Part shown: in pieces, positions 12,382-26,089 of the stretch | Layout of the letters: each line of letters opens with the position of its first letter | Numbering within the stretch: the first letter of the stretch is position 1 | Source: Phytopythium helicoides | Lineage: Eukaryota; Oomycota; Peronosporomycetes; Pythiales; Pythiaceae | Reading direction: 5' to 3' | Assembly: GCA_024867545.1 (NCBI GenBank) | Contig: JANFNE010000026.1 | Location: 186,001-250,000 of the forward strand | DNA length: 64,000 nt | Notes under the pieces: generated by a model | What the model was told of the DNA's origin: nothing | Seen by the model: the letters and a program-made list of their open reading frames with translations, nothing else | Databases searched by the model: none | Program-made: the position numbers and the translations under genes

Positions 12382-13071
12382 AGCGAAACCATATACAAAC
12401 ACACACATTTTCAATCCGCCTTTGACACACTCACACACACAAACAACACACAAACAACACTACACACACACAAAACTACTCCCTCCACTCACACATGCGC
12501 TCCGCAAACCACCAACACACCACACATCAACAAACCACACCTCGATCACTCATTCTTTCTTTTCCTCTTCTTCTTTTTTTCGAGAATCTATCTTTTTTGT
12601 TTCCTTTTTTGTTCCCTTTTGTGTTCACTCTTTTTGTTCCCCATTCGATGAGGCATAACAGTCGCTCCAGTGCTGGGCGGTGTGTAAGTATTGCTTGTGT
12701 GGTAGAATGGAAAGTGATGGAGTACCTGTGGACGATAGGTCCTCCTCTCCTATCTCCTATGTGTCCAAGTTGTTACCGACGATAGCAGCAAGTAAATCTA
12801 TAATGTTCTCTAACACTTATGGAGTTTGTGTGTTGCAGCAGTGTCGTGTCGTCAGCCAGTTGCTCATGACGCAGTCTCGAAAGTCGAAAGTCGGAAAACG
12901 TCTCGCACTTGAACGGTAATCAATCAAAAGTACACAAAAGTAAAAGTAGACAAGGCGAGCGAGCGAGCGAGCGAGTGGTGCAGTGTGTGTGTGAACGTGT
13001 GTGAATGTGTGCGTGTGTGATTGTAAAAGGAAATGTGTGTGGAATGTGTGAATATGTGAGTGAAATAATAT

Positions 13072-13143
13072 TGGACACACCGGGGATTGAACCCGGGGCC
13101 TTCCGCTTGCAAAGCGGACGCGCTACCACTGCGCTATGCGCCC
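13072..13143 (-). tRNA. trnA-UGC: tRNA-Ala (UGC), array copy 18
   Basis: Unit 12925-13686. C-type; 'catccac' variant, first of three adjacent units with it. Confidence 0.96.
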
Positions 13144-13833
13144 AGCGAAACCATATACAAACACACACATTTTCAATCCGCCTTTGACACACTCACACAC
13201 ACAAACAACACACAAACAACACTACACACACACAAAACTACTCCCTACACTCACACATCCACTCCGCAAACCACCAACACACCACACATCAACAAACCAC
13301 ACCTCGATCACTCATTCTTTCTTTTCCTCTTCTTCTTTTTTTCGAGAATCTATCTTTTTTGTTTCCTTTTTTGTTCCCTTTTGTGTTCACTCTTTTTGTT
13401 CCCCATTCGATGAGGCATAACAGTCGCTCCAGTCCTGGGCGGTGTGTAAGTATTGCTTGTGTGGTAGAATGGAAAGTGATGGAGTACCTGTGGACGATAG
13501 GTCCTCCTCTCCTATCTCCTATGTGTCCAAGTTGTTACCGACGATAGCAGCAAGTAAATCTATAATGTTCTCTAACACTTATGGAGTTTGTGTGTTGCAG
13601 CAGTGTCGTGTCGTCAGCCAGTTGCTCATGACGCAGTCTCGAAAGTCGAAAGTCGGAAAACGTCTCGCACTTGAACGGTAATCAATCAAAAGTACACAAA
13701 AGTAAAAGTAGACAAGGCGAGCGAGCGAGCGAGCGAGTGGTGCAGTGTGTGTGTGAACGTGTGTGAATGTGTGCGTGTGTGATTGTAAAAGGAAATGTGT
13801 GTGGAATGTGTGAATATGTGAGTGAAATAATAT

Positions 13834-13905
13834 TGGACACACCGGGGATTGAACCCGGGGCCTTCCGCTTGCAAAGCGGACGCGCTACCACTGCGCTATG
13901 CGCCC
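13834..13905 (-). tRNA. trnA-UGC: tRNA-Ala (UGC), array copy 19
   Basis: Unit 13687-14448. C-type; 'catccac' variant. Confidence 0.96.
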
Positions 13906-14595
13906 AGCGAAACCATATACAAACACACACATTTTCAATCCGCCTTTGACACACTCACACACACAAACAACACACAAACAACACTACACACACACAAAAC
14001 TACTCCCTACACTCACACATCCACTCCGCAAACCACCAACACACCACACATCAACAAACCACACCTCGATCACTCATTCTTTCTTTTCCTCTTCTTCTTT
14101 TTTTCGAGAATCTATCTTTTTTGTTTCCTTTTTTGTTCCCTTTTGTGTTCACTCTTTTTGTTCCCCATTCGATGAGGCATAACAGTCGCTCCAGTCCTGG
14201 GCGGTGTGTAAGTATTGCTTGTGTGGTAGAATGGAAAGTGATGGAGTACCTGTGGACGATAGGTCCTCCTCTCCTATCTCCTATGTGTCCAAGTTGTTAC
14301 CGACGATAGCAGCAAGTAAATCTATAATGTTCTCTAACACTTATGGAGTTTGTGTGTTGCAGCAGTGTCGTGTCGTCAGCCAGTTGCTCATGACGCAGTC
14401 TCGAAAGTCGAAAGTCGGAAAACGTCTCGCACTTGAACGGTAATCAATCAAAAGTACACAAAAGTAAAAGTAGACAAGGCGAGCGAGCGAGCGAGCGAGT
14501 GGTGCAGTGTGTGTGTGAACGTGTGTGAATGTGTGCGTGTGTGATTGTAAAAGGAAATGTGTGTGGAATGTGTGAATATGTGAGTGAAATAATAT

Positions 14596-14667
14596 TGGAC
14601 ACACCGGGGATTGAACCCGGGGCCTTCCGCTTGCAAAGCGGACGCGCTACCACTGCGCTATGCGCCC
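14596..14667 (-). tRNA. trnA-UGC: tRNA-Ala (UGC), array copy 20
   Basis: Unit 14449-15210. Last C-type unit; 'catccac' variant. Confidence 0.96.
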
Positions 14668-15357
14668 AGCGAAACCATATACAAACACACACATTTTCAA
14701 TCCGCCTTTGACACACTCACACACACAAACAACACACAAACAACACTACACACACACAAAACTACTCCCTCCACTCACACATCCACTCCGCAAACCACCA
14801 ACACACCACACATCAACAAACCACACCTCGATCACTCATTCTTTCTTTTCCTCTTCTTCTTTTTTTCGAGAATCTATCTTTTTTGTTTCCTTTTTTGTTC
14901 CCTTTTGTGTTCACTCTTTTTGTTCCCCATTCGATGAGGCATAACAGTCGCTCCAGTCCTGGGCGGTGTGTAAGTATTGCTTGTGTGGTAGAATGGAAAG
15001 TGATGGAGTACCTGTGGACGATAGGTCCTCCTCTCCTATCTCCTATGTGTCCAAGTTGTTACCGACGATAGCAGCAAGTAAATCTATAATGTTCTCTAAC
15101 ACTTATGGAGTTTGTGTGTTGCAGCAGTGTCGTGTCGTCAGCCAGTTGCTCATGACGCAGTCTCGAAAGTCGAAAGTCGGAAAACGTCTCGCACTTGAAC
15201 GGTAATCAATCAAAAGTACACAAAAGTAAAAGTAGACAAGGCGAGCGAGCGAGCGAGCGAGTGGTGCAGTGTGTGTGTGAACGTGTGTGAATGTGTGCGT
15301 GTGTGATTGTAAAAGGAAATGTGTGTGGAATGTGTGAATATGTGAGTGAAATAATAT

Positions 15358-15429
15358 TGGACACACCGGGGATTGAACCCGGGGCCTTCCGCTTGCAAAG
15401 CGGACGCGCTACCACTGCGCTATGCGCCC
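15358..15429 (-). tRNA. trnA-UGC: tRNA-Ala (UGC), array copy 21
   Basis: Unit 15211-15972. First of the continuous G-type block; private T-to-C change in the pyrimidine tract (near 15610). Confidence 0.96.
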
Positions 15430-16119
15430 AGCGAAACCATATACAAACACACACATTTTCAATCCGCCTTTGACACACTCACACACACAAACAACACACA
15501 AACAACACTACACACACACAAAACTACTCCCTCCACTCACACATGCGCTCCGCAAACCACCAACACACCACACATCAACAAACCACACCTCGATCACTCA
15601 TTCTTTCTTCTCCTCTTCTTCTTTTTTTCGAGAATCTATCTTTTTTGTTTCCTTTTTTGTTCCCTTTTGTGTTCACTCTTTTTGTTCCCCATTCGATGAG
15701 GCATAACAGTCGCTCCAGTGCTGGGCGGTGTGTAAGTATTGCTTGTGTGGTAGAATGGAAAGTGATGGAGTACCTGTGGACGATAGGTCCTCCTCTCCTA
15801 TCTCCTATGTGTCCAAGTTGTTACCGACGATAGCAGCAAGTAAATCTATAATGTTCTCTAACACTTATGGAGTTTGTGTGTTGCAGCAGTGTCGTGTCGT
15901 CAGCCAGTTGCTCATGACGCAGTCTCGAAAGTCGAAAGTCGGAAAACGTCTCGCACTTGAACGGTAATCAATCAAAAGTACACAAAAGTAAAAGTAGACA
16001 AGGCGAGCGAGCGAGCGAGCGAGTGGTGCAGTGTGTGTGTGAACGTGTGTGAATGTGTGCGTGTGTGATTGTAAAAGGAAATGTGTGTGGAATGTGTGAA
16101 TATGTGAGTGAAATAATAT

Positions 16120-16191
16120 TGGACACACCGGGGATTGAACCCGGGGCCTTCCGCTTGCAAAGCGGACGCGCTACCACTGCGCTATGCGCCC
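16120..16191 (-). tRNA. trnA-UGC: tRNA-Ala (UGC), array copy 22
   Basis: Unit 15973-16734, G-type block. Confidence 0.96.
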
Positions 16192-16881
16192 AGCGAAACC
16201 ATATACAAACACACACATTTTCAATCCGCCTTTGACACACTCACACACACAAACAACACACAAACAACACTACACACACACAAAACTACTCCCTCCACTC
16301 ACACATGCGCTCCGCAAACCACCAACACACCACACATCAACAAACCACACCTCGATCACTCATTCTTTCTTTTCCTCTTCTTCTTTTTTTCGAGAATCTA
16401 TCTTTTTTGTTTCCTTTTTTGTTCCCTTTTGTGTTCACTCTTTTTGTTCCCCATTCGATGAGGCATAACAGTCGCTCCAGTGCTGGGCGGTGTGTAAGTA
16501 TTGCTTGTGTGGTAGAATGGAAAGTGATGGAGTACCTGTGGACGATAGGTCCTCCTCTCCTATCTCCTATGTGTCCAAGTTGTTACCGACGATAGCAGCA
16601 AGTAAATCTATAATGTTCTCTAACACTTATGGAGTTTGTGTGTTGCAGCAGTGTCGTGTCGTCAGCCAGTTGCTCATGACGCAGTCTCGAAAGTCGAAAG
16701 TCGGAAAACGTCTCGCACTTGAACGGTAATCAATCAAAAGTACACAAAAGTAAAAGTAGACAAGGCGAGCGAGCGAGCGAGCGAGTGGTGCAGTGTGTGT
16801 GTGAACGTGTGTGAATGTGTGCGTGTGTGATTGTAAAAGGAAATGTGTGTGGAATGTGTGAATATGTGAGTGAAATAATAT

Positions 16882-16953
16882 TGGACACACCGGGGATTGA
16901 ACCCGGGGCCTTCCGCTTGCAAAGCGGACGCGCTACCACTGCGCTATGCGCCC
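16882..16953 (-). tRNA. trnA-UGC: tRNA-Ala (UGC), array copy 23
   Basis: Unit 16735-17496, G-type block. Confidence 0.96.
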
Positions 16954-17643
16954 AGCGAAACCATATACAAACACACACATTTTCAATCCGCCTTTGACAC
17001 ACTCACACACACAAACAACACACAAACAACACTACACACACACAAAACTACTCCCTCCACTCACACATGCGCTCCGCAAACCACCAACACACCACACATC
17101 AACAAACCACACCTCGATCACTCATTCTTTCTTTTCCTCTTCTTCTTTTTTTCGAGAATCTATCTTTTTTGTTTCCTTTTTTGTTCCCTTTTGTGTTCAC
17201 TCTTTTTGTTCCCCATTCGATGAGGCATAACAGTCGCTCCAGTGCTGGGCGGTGTGTAAGTATTGCTTGTGTGGTAGAATGGAAAGTGATGGAGTACCTG
17301 TGGACGATAGGTCCTCCTCTCCTATCTCCTATGTGTCCAAGTTGTTACCGACGATAGCAGCAAGTAAATCTATAATGTTCTCTAACACTTATGGAGTTTG
17401 TGTGTTGCAGCAGTGTCGTGTCGTCAGCCAGTTGCTCATGACGCAGTCTCGAAAGTCGAAAGTCGGAAAACGTCTCGCACTTGAACGGTAATCAATCAAA
17501 AGTACACAAAAGTAAAAGTAGACAAGGCGAGCGAGCGAGCGAGCGAGTGGTGCAGTGTGTGTGTGAACGTGTGTGAATGTGTGCGTGTGTGATTGTAAAA
17601 GGAAATGTGTGTGGAATGTGTGAATATGTGAGTGAAATAATAT

Positions 17644-17715
17644 TGGACACACCGGGGATTGAACCCGGGGCCTTCCGCTTGCAAAGCGGACGCGCTACCA
17701 CTGCGCTATGCGCCC
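17644..17715 (-). tRNA. trnA-UGC: tRNA-Ala (UGC), array copy 24
   Basis: Unit 17497-18258, G-type block. Confidence 0.96.
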
Positions 17716-18405
17716 AGCGAAACCATATACAAACACACACATTTTCAATCCGCCTTTGACACACTCACACACACAAACAACACACAAACAACACTACACA
17801 CACACAAAACTACTCCCTCCACTCACACATGCGCTCCGCAAACCACCAACACACCACACATCAACAAACCACACCTCGATCACTCATTCTTTCTTTTCCT
17901 CTTCTTCTTTTTTTCGAGAATCTATCTTTTTTGTTTCCTTTTTTGTTCCCTTTTGTGTTCACTCTTTTTGTTCCCCATTCGATGAGGCATAACAGTCGCT
18001 CCAGTGCTGGGCGGTGTGTAAGTATTGCTTGTGTGGTAGAATGGAAAGTGATGGAGTACCTGTGGACGATAGGTCCTCCTCTCCTATCTCCTATGTGTCC
18101 AAGTTGTTACCGACGATAGCAGCAAGTAAATCTATAATGTTCTCTAACACTTATGGAGTTTGTGTGTTGCAGCAGTGTCGTGTCGTCAGCCAGTTGCTCA
18201 TGACGCAGTCTCGAAAGTCGAAAGTCGGAAAACGTCTCGCACTTGAACGGTAATCAATCAAAAGTACACAAAAGTAAAAGTAGACAAGGCGAGCGAGCGA
18301 GCGAGCGAGTGGTGCAGTGTGTGTGTGAACGTGTGTGAATGTGTGCGTGTGTGATTGTAAAAGGAAATGTGTGTGGAATGTGTGAATATGTGAGTGAAAT
18401 AATAT

Positions 18406-18477
18406 TGGACACACCGGGGATTGAACCCGGGGCCTTCCGCTTGCAAAGCGGACGCGCTACCACTGCGCTATGCGCCC
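18406..18477 (-). tRNA. trnA-UGC: tRNA-Ala (UGC), array copy 25
   Basis: Unit 18259-19020, G-type block. Confidence 0.96.
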
Positions 18478-19167
18478 AGCGAAACCATATACAAACACAC
18501 ACATTTTCAATCCGCCTTTGACACACTCACACACACAAACAACACACAAACAACACTACACACACACAAAACTACTCCCTCCACTCACACATGCGCTCCG
18601 CAAACCACCAACACACCACACATCAACAAACCACACCTCGATCACTCATTCTTTCTTTTCCTCTTCTTCTTTTTTTCGAGAATCTATCTTTTTTGTTTCC
18701 TTTTTTGTTCCCTTTTGTGTTCACTCTTTTTGTTCCCCATTCGATGAGGCATAACAGTCGCTCCAGTGCTGGGCGGTGTGTAAGTATTGCTTGTGTGGTA
18801 GAATGGAAAGTGATGGAGTACCTGTGGACGATAGGTCCTCCTCTCCTATCTCCTATGTGTCCAAGTTGTTACCGACGATAGCAGCAAGTAAATCTATAAT
18901 GTTCTCTAACACTTATGGAGTTTGTGTGTTGCAGCAGTGTCGTGTCGTCAGCCAGTTGCTCATGACGCAGTCTCGAAAGTCGAAAGTCGGAAAACGTCTC
19001 GCACTTGAACGGTAATCAATCAAAAGTACACAAAAGTAAAAGTAGACAAGGCGAGCGAGCGAGCGAGCGAGTGGTGCAGTGTGTGTGTGAACGTGTGTGA
19101 ATGTGTGCGTGTGTGATTGTAAAAGGAAATGTGTGTGGAATGTGTGAATATGTGAGTGAAATAATAT

Positions 19168-19239
19168 TGGACACACCGGGGATTGAACCCGGGGCCTTCC
19201 GCTTGCAAAGCGGACGCGCTACCACTGCGCTATGCGCCC
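19168..19239 (-). tRNA. trnA-UGC: tRNA-Ala (UGC), array copy 26
   Basis: Unit 19021-19782, G-type block. Confidence 0.96.
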
Positions 19240-19929
19240 AGCGAAACCATATACAAACACACACATTTTCAATCCGCCTTTGACACACTCACACACACAA
19301 ACAACACACAAACAACACTACACACACACAAAACTACTCCCTCCACTCACACATGCGCTCCGCAAACCACCAACACACCACACATCAACAAACCACACCT
19401 CGATCACTCATTCTTTCTTTTCCTCTTCTTCTTTTTTTCGAGAATCTATCTTTTTTGTTTCCTTTTTTGTTCCCTTTTGTGTTCACTCTTTTTGTTCCCC
19501 ATTCGATGAGGCATAACAGTCGCTCCAGTGCTGGGCGGTGTGTAAGTATTGCTTGTGTGGTAGAATGGAAAGTGATGGAGTACCTGTGGACGATAGGTCC
19601 TCCTCTCCTATCTCCTATGTGTCCAAGTTGTTACCGACGATAGCAGCAAGTAAATCTATAATGTTCTCTAACACTTATGGAGTTTGTGTGTTGCAGCAGT
19701 GTCGTGTCGTCAGCCAGTTGCTCATGACGCAGTCTCGAAAGTCGAAAGTCGGAAAACGTCTCGCACTTGAACGGTAATCAATCAAAAGTACACAAAAGTA
19801 AAAGTAGACAAGGCGAGCGAGCGAGCGAGCGAGTGGTGCAGTGTGTGTGTGAACGTGTGTGAATGTGTGCGTGTGTGATTGTAAAAGGAAATGTGTGTGG
19901 AATGTGTGAATATGTGAGTGAAATAATAT

Positions 19930-20001
19930 TGGACACACCGGGGATTGAACCCGGGGCCTTCCGCTTGCAAAGCGGACGCGCTACCACTGCGCTATGCGCC
20001 C
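19930..20001 (-). tRNA. trnA-UGC: tRNA-Ala (UGC), array copy 27
   Basis: Unit 19783-20544, G-type block. Confidence 0.96.
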
Positions 20002-20691
20002 AGCGAAACCATATACAAACACACACATTTTCAATCCGCCTTTGACACACTCACACACACAAACAACACACAAACAACACTACACACACACAAAACTACT
20101 CCCTCCACTCACACATGCGCTCCGCAAACCACCAACACACCACACATCAACAAACCACACCTCGATCACTCATTCTTTCTTTTCCTCTTCTTCTTTTTTT
20201 CGAGAATCTATCTTTTTTGTTTCCTTTTTTGTTCCCTTTTGTGTTCACTCTTTTTGTTCCCCATTCGATGAGGCATAACAGTCGCTCCAGTGCTGGGCGG
20301 TGTGTAAGTATTGCTTGTGTGGTAGAATGGAAAGTGATGGAGTACCTGTGGACGATAGGTCCTCCTCTCCTATCTCCTATGTGTCCAAGTTGTTACCGAC
20401 GATAGCAGCAAGTAAATCTATAATGTTCTCTAACACTTATGGAGTTTGTGTGTTGCAGCAGTGTCGTGTCGTCAGCCAGTTGCTCATGACGCAGTCTCGA
20501 AAGTCGAAAGTCGGAAAACGTCTCGCACTTGAACGGTAATCAATCAAAAGTACACAAAAGTAAAAGTAGACAAGGCGAGCGAGCGAGCGAGCGAGTGGTG
20601 CAGTGTGTGTGTGAACGTGTGTGAATGTGTGCGTGTGTGATTGTAAAAGGAAATGTGTGTGGAATGTGTGAATATGTGAGTGAAATAATAT

Positions 20692-20763
20692 TGGACACAC
20701 CGGGGATTGAACCCGGGGCCTTCCGCTTGCAAAGCGGACGCGCTACCACTGCGCTATGCGCCC
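20692..20763 (-). tRNA. trnA-UGC: tRNA-Ala (UGC), array copy 28
   Basis: Unit 20545-21306, G-type block. Confidence 0.96.
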
Positions 20764-21453
20764 AGCGAAACCATATACAAACACACACATTTTCAATCCG
20801 CCTTTGACACACTCACACACACAAACAACACACAAACAACACTACACACACACAAAACTACTCCCTCCACTCACACATGCGCTCCGCAAACCACCAACAC
20901 ACCACACATCAACAAACCACACCTCGATCACTCATTCTTTCTTTTCCTCTTCTTCTTTTTTTCGAGAATCTATCTTTTTTGTTTCCTTTTTTGTTCCCTT
21001 TTGTGTTCACTCTTTTTGTTCCCCATTCGATGAGGCATAACAGTCGCTCCAGTGCTGGGCGGTGTGTAAGTATTGCTTGTGTGGTAGAATGGAAAGTGAT
21101 GGAGTACCTGTGGACGATAGGTCCTCCTCTCCTATCTCCTATGTGTCCAAGTTGTTACCGACGATAGCAGCAAGTAAATCTATAATGTTCTCTAACACTT
21201 ATGGAGTTTGTGTGTTGCAGCAGTGTCGTGTCGTCAGCCAGTTGCTCATGACGCAGTCTCGAAAGTCGAAAGTCGGAAAACGTCTCGCACTTGAACGGTA
21301 ATCAATCAAAAGTACACAAAAGTAAAAGTAGACAAGGCGAGCGAGCGAGCGAGCGAGTGGTGCAGTGTGTGTGTGAACGTGTGTGAATGTGTGCGTGTGT
21401 GATTGTAAAAGGAAATGTGTGTGGAATGTGTGAATATGTGAGTGAAATAATAT

Positions 21454-21525
21454 TGGACACACCGGGGATTGAACCCGGGGCCTTCCGCTTGCAAAGCGGA
21501 CGCGCTACCACTGCGCTATGCGCCC
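21454..21525 (-). tRNA. trnA-UGC: tRNA-Ala (UGC), array copy 29
   Basis: Unit 21307-22068, G-type block. Confidence 0.96.
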
Positions 21526-22215
21526 AGCGAAACCATATACAAACACACACATTTTCAATCCGCCTTTGACACACTCACACACACAAACAACACACAAACA
21601 ACACTACACACACACAAAACTACTCCCTCCACTCACACATGCGCTCCGCAAACCACCAACACACCACACATCAACAAACCACACCTCGATCACTCATTCT
21701 TTCTTTTCCTCTTCTTCTTTTTTTCGAGAATCTATCTTTTTTGTTTCCTTTTTTGTTCCCTTTTGTGTTCACTCTTTTTGTTCCCCATTCGATGAGGCAT
21801 AACAGTCGCTCCAGTGCTGGGCGGTGTGTAAGTATTGCTTGTGTGGTAGAATGGAAAGTGATGGAGTACCTGTGGACGATAGGTCCTCCTCTCCTATCTC
21901 CTATGTGTCCAAGTTGTTACCGACGATAGCAGCAAGTAAATCTATAATGTTCTCTAACACTTATGGAGTTTGTGTGTTGCAGCAGTGTCGTGTCGTCAGC
22001 CAGTTGCTCATGACGCAGTCTCGAAAGTCGAAAGTCGGAAAACGTCTCGCACTTGAACGGTAATCAATCAAAAGTACACAAAAGTAAAAGTAGACAAGGC
22101 GAGCGAGCGAGCGAGCGAGTGGTGCAGTGTGTGTGTGAACGTGTGTGAATGTGTGCGTGTGTGATTGTAAAAGGAAATGTGTGTGGAATGTGTGAATATG
22201 TGAGTGAAATAATAT

Positions 22216-22287
22216 TGGACACACCGGGGATTGAACCCGGGGCCTTCCGCTTGCAAAGCGGACGCGCTACCACTGCGCTATGCGCCC
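22216..22287 (-). tRNA. trnA-UGC: tRNA-Ala (UGC), array copy 30
   Basis: Unit 22069-22830. G-type, with the 'gaactcgtctg' variant near 22730 otherwise seen only in unit 12. Confidence 0.96.
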
Positions 22288-22973
22288 AGCGAAACCATAT
22301 ACAAACACACACATTTTCAATCCGCCTTTGACACACTCACACACACAAACAACACACAAACAACACTACACACACACAAAACTACTCCCTCCACTCACAC
22401 ATGCGCTCCGCAAACCACCAACACACCACACATCAACAAACCACACCTCGATCACTCATTCTTTCTTTTCCTCTTCTTCTTTTTTTCGAGAATCTATCTT
22501 TTTTGTTTCCTTTTTTGTTCCCTTTTGTGTTCACTCTTTTTGTTCCCCATTCGATGAGGCATAACAGTCGCTCCAGTGCTGGGCGGTGTGTAAGTATTGC
22601 TTGTGTGGTAGAATGGAAAGTGATGGAGTACCTGTGGACGATAGGTCCTCCTCTCCTATCTCCTATGTGTCCAAGTTGTTACCGACGATAGCAGCAAGTA
22701 AATCTATAATGTTCTCTAACACTTATGGAACTCGTCTGTTGCAGCAGTGTCGTGTCGTCAGCCAGTTGCTCATGACGCAGTCTCGAAAGTCGAAAGTCGG
22801 AAAACGTCTCGCACTTGAACGGTAATCAATCAAAAGTACACAAAAGTAAAAGTAGACAAGGCGAGCGAGCGCGCGAGCGAGTGGTGCAGTGTGTGAACGT
22901 GTGTGAATGTGTGCGTGTGTGATTGTAAAAGGAAATGTGTGTGGAATGTGTGAATATGTGAGTGAAATAATAT

Positions 22974-23045
22974 TGGACACACCGGGGATTGAACCCGGGG
23001 CCTTCCGCTTGCAAAGCGGACGCGCTACCACTGCGCTATGCGCCC
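22974..23045 (-). tRNA. trnA-UGC: tRNA-Ala (UGC), array copy 31
   Basis: Unit 22831-23588 (758 bp). GCGC interruption in the GCGA tract, shared only with unit 9. Confidence 0.96.
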
Positions 23046-23735
23046 AGCGAAACCATATACAAACACACACATTTTCAATCCGCCTTTGACACACTCACAC
23101 ACACAAACAACACACAAACAACACTACACACACACAAAACTACTCCCTCCACTCACACATGCGCTCCGCAAACCACCAACACACCACACATCAACAAACC
23201 ACACCTCGATCACTCATTCTTTCTTTTCCTCTTCTTCTTTTTTTCGAGAATCTATCTTTTTTGTTTCCTTTTTTGTTCCCTTTTGTGTTCACTCTTTTTG
23301 TTCCCCATTCGATGAGGCATAACAGTCGCTCCAGTGCTGGGCGGTGTGTAAGTATTGCTTGTGTGGTAGAATGGAAAGTGATGGAGTACCTGTGGACGAT
23401 AGGTCCTCCTCTCCTATCTCCTATGTGTCCAAGTTGTTACCGACGATAGCAGCAAGTAAATCTATAATGTTCTCTAACACTTATGGAGTTTGTGTGTTGC
23501 AGCAGTGTCGTGTCGTCAGCCAGTTGCTCATGACGCAGTCTCGAAAGTCGAAAGTCGGAAAACGTCTCGCACTTGAACGGTAATCAATCAAAAGTACACA
23601 AAAGTAAAAGTAGACAAGGCGAGCGAGCGAGCGAGCGAGTGGTGCAGTGTGTGTGTGAACGTGTGTGAATGTGTGCGTGTGTGATTGTAAAAGGAAATGT
23701 GTGTGGAATGTGTGAATATGTGAGTGAAATAATAT

Positions 23736-23807
23736 TGGACACACCGGGGATTGAACCCGGGGCCTTCCGCTTGCAAAGCGGACGCGCTACCACTGCGCTA
23801 TGCGCCC
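23736..23807 (-). tRNA. trnA-UGC: tRNA-Ala (UGC), array copy 32
   Basis: Unit 23589-24350 (762 bp), G-type. Confidence 0.96.
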
Positions 23808-24493
23808 AGCGAAACCATATACAAACACACACATTTTCAATCCGCCTTTGACACACTCACACACACAAACAACACACAAACAACACTACACACACACAAA
23901 ACTACTCCCTCCACTCACACATGCGCTCCGCAAACCACCAACACACCACACATCAACAAACCACACCTCGATCACTCATTCTTTCTTTTCCTCTTCTTCT
24001 TTTTTTCGAGAATCTATCTTTTTTGTTTCCTTTTTTGTTCCCTTTTGTGTTCACTCTTTTTGTTCCCCATTCGATGAGGCATAACAGTCGCTCCAGTGCT
24101 GGGCGGTGTGTAAGTATTGCTTGTGTGGTAGAATGGAAAGTGATGGAGTACCTGTGGACGATAGGTCCTCCTCTCCTATCTCCTATGTGTCCAAGTTGTT
24201 ACCGACGATAGCAGCAAGTAAATCTATAATGTTCTCTAACACTTATGGAGTTTGTGTGTTGCAGCAGTGTCGTGTCGTCAGCCAGTTGCTCATGACGCAG
24301 TCTCGAAAGTCGAAAGTCGGAAAACGTCTCGCACTTGAACGGTAATCAATCAAAAGTACACAAAAGTAAAAGTAGACAAGGCGAGCGAGCGAGCGAGCGA
24401 GTGGTGCAGTGTGTGAACGTGTGTGAATGTGTGCGTGTGTGATTGTAAAAGGAAATGTGTGTGGAATGTGTGAATATGTGAGTGAAATAATAT

Positions 24494-24565
24494 TGGACAC
24501 ACCGGGGATTGAACCCGGGGCCTTCCGCTTGCAAAGCGGACGCGCTACCACTGCGCTATGCGCCC
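24494..24565 (-). tRNA. trnA-UGC: tRNA-Ala (UGC), array copy 33
   Basis: Unit 24351-25108 (758 bp, short GT tract), G-type. Confidence 0.96.
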
Positions 24566-25255
24566 AGCGAAACCATATACAAACACACACATTTTCAATC
24601 CGCCTTTGACACACTCACACACACAAACAACACACAAACAACACTACACACACACAAAACTACTCCCTCCACTCACACATGCGCTCCGCAAACCACCAAC
24701 ACACCACACATCAACAAACCACACCTCGATCACTCATTCTTTCTTTTCCTCTTCTTCTTTTTTTCGAGAATCTATCTTTTTTGTTTCCTTTTTTGTTCCC
24801 TTTTGTGTTCACTCTTTTTGTTCCCCATTCGATGAGGCATAACAGTCGCTCCAGTGCTGGGCGGTGTGTAAGTATTGCTTGTGTGGTAGAATGGAAAGTG
24901 ATGGAGTACCTGTGGACGATAGGTCCTCCTCTCCTATCTCCTATGTGTCCAAGTTGTTACCGACGATAGCAGCAAGTAAATCTATAATGTTCTCTAACAC
25001 TTATGGAGTTTGTGTGTTGCAGCAGTGTCGTGTCGTCAGCCAGTTGCTCATGACGCAGTCTCGAAAGTCGAAAGTCGGAAAACGTCTCGCACTTGAACGG
25101 TAATCAATCAAAAGTACACAAAAGTAAAAGTAGACAAGGCGAGCGAGCGAGCGAGCGAGTGGTGCAGTGTGTGTGTGAACGTGTGTGAATGTGTGCGTGT
25201 GTGATTGTAAAAGGAAATGTGTGTGGAATGTGTGAATATGTGAGTGAAATAATAT

Positions 25256-25327
25256 TGGACACACCGGGGATTGAACCCGGGGCCTTCCGCTTGCAAAGCG
25301 GACGCGCTACCACTGCGCTATGCGCCC
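25256..25327 (-). tRNA. trnA-UGC: tRNA-Ala (UGC), array copy 34
   Basis: Unit 25109-25870, G-type. Confidence 0.96.
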
Positions 25328-26017
25328 AGCGAAACCATATACAAACACACACATTTTCAATCCGCCTTTGACACACTCACACACACAAACAACACACAAA
25401 CAACACTACACACACACAAAACTACTCCCTCCACTCACACATGCGCTCCGCAAACCACCAACACACCACACATCAACAAACCACACCTCGATCACTCATT
25501 CTTTCTTTTCCTCTTCTTCTTTTTTTCGAGAATCTATCTTTTTTGTTTCCTTTTTTGTTCCCTTTTGTGTTCACTCTTTTTGTTCCCCATTCGATGAGGC
25601 ATAACAGTCGCTCCAGTGCTGGGCGGTGTGTAAGTATTGCTTGTGTGGTAGAATGGAAAGTGATGGAGTACCTGTGGACGATAGGTCCTCCTCTCCTATC
25701 TCCTATGTGTCCAAGTTGTTACCGACGATAGCAGCAAGTAAATCTATAATGTTCTCTAACACTTATGGAGTTTGTGTGTTGCAGCAGTGTCGTGTCGTCA
25801 GCCAGTTGCTCATGACGCAGTCTCGAAAGTCGAAAGTCGGAAAACGTCTCGCACTTGAACGGTAATCAATCAAAAGTACACAAAAGTAAAAGTAGACAAG
25901 GCGAGCGAGCGAGCGAGCGAGTGGTGCAGTGTGTGTGTGAACGTGTGTGAATGTGTGCGTGTGTGATTGTAAAAGGAAATGTGTGTGGAATGTGTGAATA
26001 TGTGAGTGAAATAATAT

Positions 26018-26089
26018 TGGACACACCGGGGATTGAACCCGGGGCCTTCCGCTTGCAAAGCGGACGCGCTACCACTGCGCTATGCGCCC
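26018..26089 (-). tRNA. trnA-UGC: tRNA-Ala (UGC), array copy 35
   Basis: Unit 25871-26632, last complete unit. G-type combined with 'catccac', a recombinant marker combination. Confidence 0.96.
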